Shown here: positions 46,909 through 55,057 of the stretch, piece by piece
Position numbering within the stretch: the stretch's first letter is position 1
Layout: every line of letters starts with the position of its first letter
DNA from: Chloracidobacterium sp.
GTDB lineage: Bacteria; Acidobacteriota; Blastocatellia; Pyrinomonadales; Pyrinomonadaceae
DNA length: 64,000 bases
Reading direction: 5' to 3'
Assembly (NCBI GenBank): GCA_016712045.1
Contig: JADJRV010000039.1
Location: 62,001-126,000, forward strand
Program-made: the position numbers and the translations under genes
Notes under the pieces: generated by a model
What the model saw: the letters and a program-made list of their open reading frames with translations, nothing else
Databases searched by the model: none
Told to the model about the DNA's origin: nothing

Positions 46909-47891
46909 AACTCCAGCACGACCTTACCAAAACTCTCGTTAGATCCAAGATATTTATAGGCAGAAATCACATCGTCGGCAGCGAAGACGCGGTCGAGGTT
47001 TGGGCGGATCGTGCCGTTAGCAAGCAGCGGTAAGACGTCGTCAGCAAATTTTTGAGTTGCCTCTGCCTTTTCGGCTGTTGAGCGTCCACGCAAAACTGTG
47101 CCGGTAATTGTCAGGCGTTTTTGCAAAGCCATGCCCATATCAAACTCGGCGGTTCGTCCGGCGGTCAGGCCGACCAGTATCAATCTGCCTTTTACAGCAA
47201 GGCTCGCGAGATTTTGCGGAAAATACGCACCGCCAACGAGATCCAGTATTACATCGACACCTTTGCCGCCTGTGATCTCGCCGATCTGCGTCGCGAAACC
47301 AATACCATCGGCAGTCGAAATTCCGTGATCGAGTCCGTATTCGACACAGCGGTCGAGCTTGTCGGTCGTTCGCGAAGTCCCGTTGACCATCGAACCATTA
47401 GCTTTCCCAAGCTGCAATCCGGCAAGCCCAACGCCCGAGCCGACGGCGTGTATGAGCAGTGTCTCGCCTTGTTTCAAGGCGCCCCGCGTAAAGATCGCGT
47501 CGTGAGCGGTAATAAAAGCCTCGGGAACAGCAGCGGCTTCGGTAAAGCTAAGGTTATCTGGAATGCGCACTAACTGCGAGCTGTCGATGGTCAAATATTC
47601 GGCTTGGGCCTCGCCGGCAGTGATGCCGAAAACACGGTCACCGATATTCCAATTAGAGACATCATCTCCGACGGCGGCGATTTCACCGGCAAATTCGAGC
47701 CCCGGAATATTTGGCGAATAACCGGCAGGCGGCGGGTACAGCCCGCGAACCTGTAGCAGATCAGCCCGATTTAATCCGACGGCACGGACCCGGATAAGCG
47801 CATCGGTTGGTCCTATCTCACGCGGTTCATCGACCTCTTGGGTCTTGAGGTTATCTTCGCTGCCAAATTCGGCTATGTAAACGGCTTTCAT
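46905..47891 (-). CDS. NADPH:quinone oxidoreductase, zinc-free MDR family
   Basis: A protein of 328 residues from the ATG at 47891 (MKAVYIAEFGSEDNLKTQEV). The frame upstream to 47981 is repeat-derived and rejected as a start. The GroES-like N-terminal domain (GPTDALIRVRAVGLNRADLLQVRGLYPPPAGYSPNIPGLEFAG) and the Rossmann loop LIHAVGSGVGLAGLQLGKANG are clear. There are no zinc-binding cysteines. Typically a quinone or enone reductase. The gap to the outer membrane channel upstream is filled by a hairpin, so it may be a separate unit. Confidence 0.9.
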   Translation of the reverse strand: MKAVYIAEFGSEDNLKTQEVDEPREIGPTDALIRVRAVGLNRADLLQVRGLYPPPAGYSPNIPGLEFAGEIAAVGDDVSNWNIGDRVFGITAGEAQAEYLTIDSSQLVRIPDNLSFTEAAAVPEAFITAHDAIFTRGALKQGETLLIHAVGSGVGLAGLQLGKANGSMVNGTSRTTDKLDRCVEYGLDHGISTADGIGFATQIGEITGGKGVDVILDLVGGAYFPQNLASLAVKGRLILVGLTAGRTAEFDMGMALQKRLTITGTVLRGRSTAEKAEATQKFADDVLPLLANGTIRPNLDRVFAADDVISAYKYLGSNESFGKVVLEF

Positions 47892-47910
47892 ACTTTTTCC
47901 TGATGCAGAA

Positions 47911-47973
47911 GCCCACGCGTCAGCAAGGGCGTAACATCTAACAATCGCGTTACGCCCTTGCTTACGCGCGGGC
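47911..47973. repeat. AAGGGCGTAAC inverted repeat
   Basis: GCCCACGCGTCAGCAAGGGC GTAAC (47911-47935) faces GTTACGCCCTTGCTTACGCG CGGGC (47949-47973), 23 of 25 pairs matched. It fills most of the gap between the outer membrane channel gene and the quinone reductase gene. Confidence 0.85.
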
Positions 47974-47981
47974 CTCCGCAT

Positions 47982-49702
47982 TTATTTCTTTAGCTTCGTT
48001 TCTATATCGTTTGCTTTGAGCGAATTTCCGGTCGCACGCTGTAGCTCGGCGATGGCTTTGTTTAGCTCGGTTCGTGCACGCAATTCCATGCTGCGGGCGG
48101 CGGTCAAAGCGGTCTGGCGTTCGAGCACTTTATAGACATCGGACTGGCCCTCGTCGAGTTTTCGCTGTTCGGAATCGTATTGCTTTGCTGTGTTTTCGCG
48201 GGCGACCGATGCCGCACGTAGCCTGGCTTCGGATGTGCGGATCGATTGTAGGGCATTTCGCACCTCGACCTGTACGCCTTGCTCGATCTGCTCGCGTTGA
48301 ATCTCAAGCTTTTCGGCCTCGACCTTTGCGTGGCCGAGTTGGGCGGCGGCAGTCTTGTCGCCAAAGAGCGGCAGGTTGAAATTGACGCCGAATCGAAATA
48401 CGGGATAACGGTTTGCAATCAAGCCGCTGTATGGATTGCCCGTCAACAACGCCAGATTTTTTAACTGTTGGACGCACGCGGGCGACGTCGGATCCGTCGT
48501 GCAAGGTGTTGGAAAGTTAGGACTAAAATTTCGATTTGGATCTCCACCTATCCCTGACGTCGAGTAACTTGCGACAAAATCGATCTGCGGTTGTTTCAGG
48601 TCGCGATAAAGCCTTTGGTCGAGCAGGTTGATGTCTTTCTGTGCCCGGTTGATCTCAAGCTCAGGGCGATTTTCGATCGCGGTGTTCATTGCCTCGCCGA
48701 GCGTTGTGACCGGCGGCGCTATCTCGACCGGCTCGACCGGCACGATCGCTTGTCCCCATAGCAAGTCATTGCGATTGGGCGAGATGAGATTTTTCAGGAC
48801 ATTTTCGGCAAGGTTGACGGTATTTAGCGCGTCATAGACCGCCTGTTCAAAATTGGCGACCTGCGTTTCACCCGCAACGATATCGATCGGAGCAAGCTGT
48901 CCCTCATTGACGAGACGGCGGTTGTGCTCGAGCTGTGCCTTAGCATCGCGGACGGCGTCACGCTGCACCTGTAAATTGCGAAGAGCGTAGGTCAGATCCC
49001 AATATGCTTTCTGCACAGAGGCAACCGTCTCGATCGAACGCTGGCGAAATTGCGTATCCGTCAGGCTGATGTTTCGCTTGGCGATCTCGATATTGCGACG
49101 CGTCTGGTCAAACTTTCGTCCGCGAAACAGCGGCTGCAAAACATTAAACCCTAGACTCGCATTTAGCTGCGGACTCAGCACGGATATCGGATTGTCTGTC
49201 GTAACCCGCGAATTATTGAATGTGCCGCCATAAACCGTTCCGAACTTCGGCAGGTACGCCTGAATGCCGGTATTGGCAACGAGCGATCCCTGCGTGTTTT
49301 TTGATTGCTGGTAAAGATGCTGACGTTTGGCACGGTCGAGCGATCGAAGTATGTTTGGGCGGTAAATCTTGGTTGGTAAATACCGCGGGCCGCGTCGAGA
49401 TCGTATTCGGCGATACGTTCATTCTTACGGGTGACCTCGATGTCGCGGTTGTTATCAAGCGCAAGTTCGATAGCGTCTCGCATGGTCAGCGTTTTTTGCT
49501 GAGTCATATCGACGCCGACGCGGCCTAGATCGGGAAAGCTGCGGTCGTCCGAACGATACTCAACTGCAACCGCCGGCACGCCCTTGATGTCCTCGGTCTT
49601 TACATTTTGAGCATCGGGCGTGGGCGTCGGCGTTTGGCCGAGCGCATGAGTGCCAAGCACCAAAAATGCCGTTATTAAAATTAGGTAAAAACGTCCCTTC
49701 AT
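47982..49702 (-). CDS. TolC-type outer membrane efflux protein (one frameshift)
   Basis: Outer membrane channel of the tripartite pump, about 570 residues when joined. The ATG at 49702 (MKGRFYLILITAFLVLGTHALGQ) gives a good signal peptide and has GGGGAT upstream; an alternative ATG at 49738 overlaps the RND stop. The linker holds TPTPTP. The frame breaks near 49300, where VSIFTSNQQSKNTQGSLVAN should continue. The helical TolC repeats are visible (DAKAQLEHNRRLVNEGQLAPIDI; TAKQYDSEQRKLDEGQSDVYKVLERQTAL). Last gene of the tetR efflux operon. Confidence 0.9.
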
Positions 49703-49734
49703 AAAACCGATCCCCGGATCGAAACTTGTGCGTA

Positions 49735-52700
49735 TCATTTATTGATCGACCTAAACATTGAGCTTGTCGCCCCGACAAAACGCCGCTTTACTCCGCCAAA
49801 TAGCCATTCGGCAAAACGATTGATGTATTTGAAAAGCCGCAGCTCGGCTAGGTCATCAAATAACGAATAAAAAACGGGTACTGCCAGCAGGGTCAGCAAC
49901 AAACAAAGCGACTGGCCGCCGACCACGAGCACACCGATCGAGCGGTTCGTTCCCGAACCGGCACCGGTCGAAACCACGAGCGGGATCATACCAGCGACGA
50001 GGGCGATCGTCGTCATCAAGATGGGACGCAGACGGTCGCGGTTTGCCTGGATGATCGCGTCGTAACGCGACATGCCCTGCGAACGCAGATGATTTGTATG
50101 GTCGATCTGCAAAATTGCGTTTTTCTTGACCACGCCAAACAGCAGCAGTAGCCCGAGCCCCGAAAAGATATTTACCGTCTGGCCCATCACCAATAGGCTG
50201 AAAATACCAAATGGTATCGAGAGCGGCAGCGTCAGCAGGATCGTGATCGGGTGGATAAACGATTCGAACTGTGCGGCCAGCACGATGTACATAAAGATAA
50301 ATGACAGCATGAAGGCGAGCAGGAAGTAGAAGCCGGCTTTGCCCATTTCTTTTGACTGGCCGACATAGCCCGTGTGGTAACCGACAGGTAGATTTAGTTC
50401 CTTAACATAACTGTCGATCGCCGAAGTGATGCTTGCGGCCGAACCGCCCGGTTTTGTGTTCGCCAGCAACGTCACCTGTTTTTGCCTGTTCGTACGGTCG
50501 ATCGCACTCGGGCCGGTGCCGGGTTTGGTCTTGACGACACGATCGAGCGTGACCCAACCGAGCTTTGCCGACGGCACTATCATGCGTTTCAGACCCTCTT
50601 CACTGGTGCGAAACGGGTTTATCGCCCGCACATAGACATCGTATTGATCCGAACCCGCATTGAACGTCGTCGCTTCTTGTCCGGCGACAAGAGTGTTTAG
50701 AGCTTGCGAGACATCGCCGACTCGTACGCCAAGGTCTGCGGCGGTGTCACGATCAACCTCAAGCTGCAATTCGGGCTTGCCCGAAATGAGTGTCGTGTCA
50801 ACGTCCACCGCGTCGGGTATGGTCTTCATTTTCGCCAGGACCTTAGCAGAGGCTTCTTCGAGTACCTTGATGTCAGGGCCGGAGATCAGAAATTGGACAT
50901 TAGCATTGCGAAAACCGCCGCCCGAAAATGCCTGGACGATCTGGACACTGGTCCGTAATTCCGGAGGAAACTTTGCCAGGATATCGCGGGCGTCGGCCAT
51001 CATCATTTCTTGCGATTTTACGCGAGTCCCGACATCGCTCAATTTCACGTAAATGGTTCCGGCGTTGACGACCTGCTGCTGTCCGCCGCCGACTGTCGCA
51101 AGCGTGTCCGTCACACCCGGCATTTTACGAATTTCCGAAGCGATCCGCTCGAATGACTGTGATGATGCTGACAGGCTTGTGCCCTCAGGCGTTCGGACAG
51201 AGATCTCAAACTGTGACTGGTCATCGACCGGCAAAAAGTTTTTACCGACGAGCATAAAGAGCGGGATGATACTCAGAAACACCAACACGACGAGTGTTAC
51301 GATCACCCACCGATGCCCCATCGAAAACCGCAACATCCACGCATATAACAGATCAACTCGCTTGAACCAGCCAGTGTAATGGCTGTCGTCTTTTTCGAGC
51401 TCGGTCGCGGCATCACCCTTTACCTTGTCGAGGTCAGTTTCGGACTTTTCCTTATGCCGCTTGATCAGGCGTGCCGCAAGCATCGGCGTGAGTGTAAACG
51501 ACACGATCAGCGAAACCGCGACCGCAAACGAAGCTGTCAGGCCAAACGACGACATAAATTTGCCGACGATGCCCTGCATGAAACCGATCGGCACGAAAAC
51601 GGCCATCAGCGACAACGTCGTCGCCAGCACGGCGAGGCCGATCTCACGGGTTCCCTCGATCGCCGCCTGGAAAGGGTTCATACCCTTTTCTTCGACAAAT
51701 CGATAGATGTTTTCCAGCACCACGATCGCGTCGTCGATCACAATACCGACCATTAAGGTCAGCGAAAGCATCGTGATCGAATTGAGCGTATAGCCCATCG
51801 CGTAAACGAGGGCAAACGTCGAGATGATCGATGTCGGTATGGCGAGAGCCGCGATAAAAGTCGCGCGGAAATTCCACAGAAATAGAAAGACGACTATCGA
51901 CGCTAGTATCGAACCAACGATGAGATGCTCTTCGATAGCGTGGAGCGAGTTTTCGATAAAAATCGAGTTGTCGCCGATCACGCGCATTTGGAAACCTTTT
52001 GGCAGAGTCGGCTCAATTTCTTTTAGACGCGCTTTAATTTCACGAGCTACGGCAACTGTCTTCTGTCCCGACTGTTTCGATACGATCAGCGTTACAGCAG
52101 GCTGGCCGTTTAGACGTGCCTCAGAGCGGGTTTCGGCACCGCCATCTTCGGTGTAACCGAGGTCCTTGACCTTGACCTGATAACCGCCGCGTGTTGCAAC
52201 AACTACGTCATTGAACTGCTCAGGTTTTTGTATCTTTCCGACCGTTCGAATGGCGGTTTCGGTCTGGCCCTCGTCGATACGGCCAGAGGGAAATTCCATA
52301 TTCTGGATCCGCAACGCGCCCGATACTTCGGCCGGTGTGACGTTGTACGAACGCATCTTATCGGGATCGACCCAGACGTTTATCTGCCGCTCCTGTCCGC
52401 CAATGATCGTGATCTGTCCAACGCCGTTGACCGATTCTATCCGTTCCTTGACCCGATTCTTAGCGATCTCGGTCACTTCGCGAAGCGATGTCGGTGCGGA
52501 TATCGAGATACGCAGTACCGGTGCGGCGTCAGTGTCTAGCTTTTGAACCGTCGGCTGTTTTGCCGTTTCGGGCAGGTTTGGGATGACCGTCTGGACGCGG
52601 TTTTCTACCTCTTGAGCCGCGACGTTAACGTCCTTTTCAAGTACAAACGCAACGAAAACCTGTGAAATGCCCTCGATCGATGTCGAGCGTAACTCGTCTA

Positions 52701-52932
52701 TACCTGAGATCGTATTGACCGCTTCTTCGACCTTGTCGGTGATCTCAGTCTCGATCTCTTGCGGCGAAGCGCCCGGATTGACGACAGTGATCGTGATCGT
52801 CGGAAAATCGATCTTTGGAAACAGATCGACGCCGAGGCTCAAAAACGAAAATGCACCGACCACCACGAGTGATAGGATCAACATCGTGGCGAACACGGGA
52901 CGCTTTACACAAACTTCAGCTAACCACTGCAT
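49735..52932 (-). CDS. RND multidrug efflux transporter (HAE1/AcrB type)
   Basis: Proton-driven inner membrane pump, 1065 residues, the size of AcrB-like proteins. The start FATMLILSLVVVGAFSFLSLGVDLFPKIDFP, the proton-relay region in TM4 (GIVIDDAIVVLENIYRFVEEKG) and the C-terminal GLLLLFGVVKKNAILQIDHTN are typical. Two large periplasmic loops follow TM1 and TM7. A long basic stretch (KRHKEKSETDLDKVKGDAATELEKDDS) links the two halves. Substrates are unknown. It is the central gene of the tetR operon, 12 bases after the adaptor. Confidence 0.95.
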   Translation of the reverse strand: MQWLAEVCVKRPVFATMLILSLVVVGAFSFLSLGVDLFPKIDFPTITITVVNPGASPQEIETEITDKVEEAVNTISGIDELRSTSIEGISQVFVAFVLEKDVNVAAQEVENRVQTVIPNLPETAKQPTVQKLDTDAAPVLRISISAPTSLREVTEIAKNRVKERIESVNGVGQITIIGGQERQINVWVDPDKMRSYNVTPAEVSGALRIQNMEFPSGRIDEGQTETAIRTVGKIQKPEQFNDVVVATRGGYQVKVKDLGYTEDGGAETRSEARLNGQPAVTLIVSKQSGQKTVAVAREIKARLKEIEPTLPKGFQMRVIGDNSIFIENSLHAIEEHLIVGSILASIVVFLFLWNFRATFIAALAIPTSIISTFALVYAMGYTLNSITMLSLTLMVGIVIDDAIVVLENIYRFVEEKGMNPFQAAIEGTREIGLAVLATTLSLMAVFVPIGFMQGIVGKFMSSFGLTASFAVAVSLIVSFTLTPMLAARLIKRHKEKSETDLDKVKGDAATELEKDDSHYTGWFKRVDLLYAWMLRFSMGHRWVIVTLVVLVFLSIIPLFMLVGKNFLPVDDQSQFEISVRTPEGTSLSASSQSFERIASEIRKMPGVTDTLATVGGGQQQVVNAGTIYVKLSDVGTRVKSQEMMMADARDILAKFPPELRTSVQIVQAFSGGGFRNANVQFLISGPDIKVLEEASAKVLAKMKTIPDAVDVDTTLISGKPELQLEVDRDTAADLGVRVGDVSQALNTLVAGQEATTFNAGSDQYDVYVRAINPFRTSEEGLKRMIVPSAKLGWVTLDRVVKTKPGTGPSAIDRTNRQKQVTLLANTKPGGSAASITSAIDSYVKELNLPVGYHTGYVGQSKEMGKAGFYFLLAFMLSFIFMYIVLAAQFESFIHPITILLTLPLSIPFGIFSLLVMGQTVNIFSGLGLLLLFGVVKKNAILQIDHTNHLRSQGMSRYDAIIQANRDRLRPILMTTIALVAGMIPLVVSTGAGSGTNRSIGVLVVGGQSLCLLLTLLAVPVFYSLFDDLAELRLFKYINRFAEWLFGGVKRRFVGATSSMFRSINK

Positions 52933-52944
52933 ACTTCTTTACCC

Positions 52945-54246
52945 CTAGTTCGTCTGCCGGATGAGCACGCCGTCGTACAAAGCGTTTATATTGCTTGTCG
53001 CGACGACATCGTTTTCGTTGATGCCGGCTTTGATCTGAATAAGGCCGTTTTCGAGCAGGCCGGTTTGGACCAATATCTCGCGAACCGCACCGTCTTTGAC
53101 CACGTAAACCTTGTTAATATCGCCCTCGGCCTTAACTGCCGTTGCGGGTATCATCACCGCGTTTTCGGGTTTTGACTGCGTGATGCGTACCGTCGCAAAC
53201 TGTCCCGGTTTGAGCAGCCCGTCGGGATTCGCGACCTCGGCCTCGACGGTCAGTGTGCGTGCTGTGGTGTTCAGTCCCGGTAATATGCGGGCGACCGTAC
53301 CGGCGAAATTTCGGTCGGGATAGGCGCTTGTTTGAAGCGAAATGCCTTGTCCGATGGCGACCTTTCCTATGGCTGCCTCGGGCACGTCGATCTTTAATCT
53401 CAGCGGCGAGGTGCGGACGATGGTGCCGATCTTTGTATTTGGTGCAGCGGGTGAAAGATATTCACCCGGATCGGCAGTTCTTTCGGACACGTAGCCGCTG
53501 ATCGGAGCATAAATCACCGTATCGGTGAGAGATTTTTGTGCTTGCTCGACCTGTGTTTGAGCCGTACGCACGCCCGTCTTTGCGGTCGCAACGGCGGCCT
53601 CGGCGGAGTTGATCGCACGCACAGCGACAGCTGCGTTCGAACGGGCCTCGTCCAATTGGCCGATCAGAGCGTCACGCTGCGAACGCCGCGTATCAAGAAT
53701 CGATTTCGAAACATCGCCCGTATCGTAAAGCCGCTGAGCACGCGTCAATTCTTTTTCAGCAAGGACAAGCTGAGCCGTGACCGATTTGACCTGTGAAAAT
53801 GTCGCGATGTCGAAAGACTCGCCGTCTTTTATACCCAATCGGATCTGTGCCTGACGGAGAGCGGCGATAGATTGATCGACAGCTTTTCGCTGCTGTTCGA
53901 CCTGAGCCTGAGCCTGTTCGATGCGGATGCGGGCGTCGCGGTCGTCGAGCCGCACAAGCACGCTTCCCTTTTCGACAAAGCTGCCGACATCAAAATTGAC
54001 CTCAACGATCTTGCCCGCCACCGTCGGGGCCACATCGCTCTGACCGTCGCCGGCGAGATTACCGGTCGCCTCAAAATATGTAGGGATCGGCTTTACGACC
54101 GCCTGGGTCGACGTGACGTCGACGATGGTCGGCTGCGAATTAGCGATCGCATTGGCGTTAGCCGCTTTTGACCCGCAGCCTATTCCACCGACCGTCGCGG
54201 TCAAAACCAATACCGCCAAAAAGATAAGTACTTTCTTGTCTCTCAT
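52945..54246 (-). CDS. RND efflux adaptor lipoprotein (membrane fusion protein)
   Basis: A protein of 433 residues from the ATG at 54246 (MRDKKVLIFLAVLVLTATVGGIGC); the earlier frame to 54402 has no good start. Lipobox GIGC anchors it to the membrane. The barrel-sandwich half is VAPTVAGKIVEVNFDVGSFVEKGSVLVRLDD, the helical hairpin is rich in Ala/Gln/Glu (RIEQAQAQVEQQRKAVDQSI), and the second lipoyl half reads APISGYVSERTADPGEYLSP. The beta-barrel and membrane-proximal parts follow. It couples the pump to the outer membrane channel. Confidence 0.94.
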   Translation of the reverse strand: MRDKKVLIFLAVLVLTATVGGIGCGSKAANANAIANSQPTIVDVTSTQAVVKPIPTYFEATGNLAGDGQSDVAPTVAGKIVEVNFDVGSFVEKGSVLVRLDDRDARIRIEQAQAQVEQQRKAVDQSIAALRQAQIRLGIKDGESFDIATFSQVKSVTAQLVLAEKELTRAQRLYDTGDVSKSILDTRRSQRDALIGQLDEARSNAAVAVRAINSAEAAVATAKTGVRTAQTQVEQAQKSLTDTVIYAPISGYVSERTADPGEYLSPAAPNTKIGTIVRTSPLRLKIDVPEAAIGKVAIGQGISLQTSAYPDRNFAGTVARILPGLNTTARTLTVEAEVANPDGLLKPGQFATVRITQSKPENAVMIPATAVKAEGDINKVYVVKDGAVREILVQTGLLENGLIQIKAGINENDVVATSNINALYDGVLIRQTN

Positions 54247-54269
54247 GATAATTGTCGTGTCTAAAATAT

Positions 54270-54923
54270 TTACGACTTGACCCCGCCAAGCAGGATCTCT
54301 GCGAAATTCTTTGCGGCTTCTTCGTTTGGGATATCGAGGATGACCCGCTTTTTGTCCCACAAAATGTTGTTTAGCGAATGGTGTATCAGCATCCCCAGCC
54401 AAGCCCTCACGGCGATACGCGGATTCATTTCACGAAATGCCCCGTCACGCTGCCGCTCCTCGATATAGCCGCCAATAAACTCATAAATTCGCTCGATAAA
54501 TTCGTGAAAGAACCGCTCCGCGAGCACATGTTCCTCAAGCGCCGAGTAAAACAACAGCCGCATAAATCCTTCGTCGGCCTGGTGTTTTTTCAGAGCGTCA
54601 AACGCGATGTTATAAAATACGGCGAGATCGTCCTTTTGTTCGATCGCCGTTCTCAGTACCTCGTTCTCTTCCCAAGGGAAACGATGAACGCCGTCCTGAC
54701 AGCCTTTTGTGTCGAGGATCGCCCCGTACAGGGCGTCTTTATTCTCAAAATGGCGAAACACCATTGCCTCAGACACACCGGCCGCTTTGGCGATCTCTTT
54801 GGTCGTTGTGCCCTTAAAACCACGCTGCGAAAACAGCGAAACCGCCGTCTGCAATATCTGCTGACGGCGGGCGTCGCCGGTCATTTTGCCATGGTGGCCG
54901 CATTGGAAAAGGTCTTTGATCAA
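54270..54923 (-). CDS. TetR family regulator of the efflux operon
   Basis: A protein of 217 residues with a TTG start at 54923, supported by AGGAG six bases upstream; an ATG at 54884 is the alternative. The TetR helix-turn-helix reads ILQTAVSLFSQRGFKGTTTKEIAKAAGVSEAMVFRHFENKDALY. The C-terminal ligand domain includes ERFFHEFIERIYEFIGGYIEERQRDGAF. It heads the pump operon (next gene 23 bases away) and a perfect palindrome lies 16 bases upstream, as expected for self-regulation. The ligand is unknown. Confidence 0.93.
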   Translation of the reverse strand: MIKDLFQCGHHGKMTGDARRQQILQTAVSLFSQRGFKGTTTKEIAKAAGVSEAMVFRHFENKDALYGAILDTKGCQDGVHRFPWEENEVLRTAIEQKDDLAVFYNIAFDALKKHQADEGFMRLLFYSALEEHVLAERFFHEFIERIYEFIGGYIEERQRDGAFREMNPRIAVRAWLGMLIHHSLNNILWDKKRVILDIPNEEAAKNFAEILLGGVKS

Positions 54924-54938
54924 TAGAATCTCCTAACT

Positions 54939-54954
54939 AAGTAAGTGCTTACTT
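54939..54954. promoter_or_regulatory. TetR-type operator palindrome
   Basis: AAGTAAGTGCTTACTT: perfect 7-bp arms (AAGTAAG / CTTACTT) around TG, 16 bases before the tetR start. The form and the place match operators bound by TetR-family repressors. Confidence 0.8.
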
Positions 54955-54968
54955 ACCGAGAAAAGCTA

Positions 54969-54997
54969 GATTCTCATTTTGGGATAATACTTGTCAA
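54969..54997 (-). promoter_or_regulatory. Sigma-70-like promoter candidate of the efflux operon
   Basis: On the minus strand a perfect -35 TTGACA (54997-54992), a 17-base spacer, and a weak -10 AGAATC (54974-54969). The operator palindrome then lies just after the expected start of transcription, so a bound TetR would block it. The weak -10 suggests need for an activator. Confidence 0.5.
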
Positions 54998-54999
54998 CC

Positions 55000-55025
55000 A
55001 AAAATGTGATGCGCGTCACATTTTT
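55000..55025. promoter_or_regulatory. CRP/FNR-family site upstream of the tetR operon
   Basis: AAAAATGTGA-N6-TCACATTTTT: perfect 10-bp arms, including the TGTGA-N6-TCACA core of CRP sites. It directly abuts the -35 element of the efflux promoter candidate, and lies 33 bases after the stop of the upstream VWFA gene. Confidence 0.65.
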
Positions 55026-55057
55026 GTTATCCGTGGGTAAAAAAGGAGACCGGCAGG

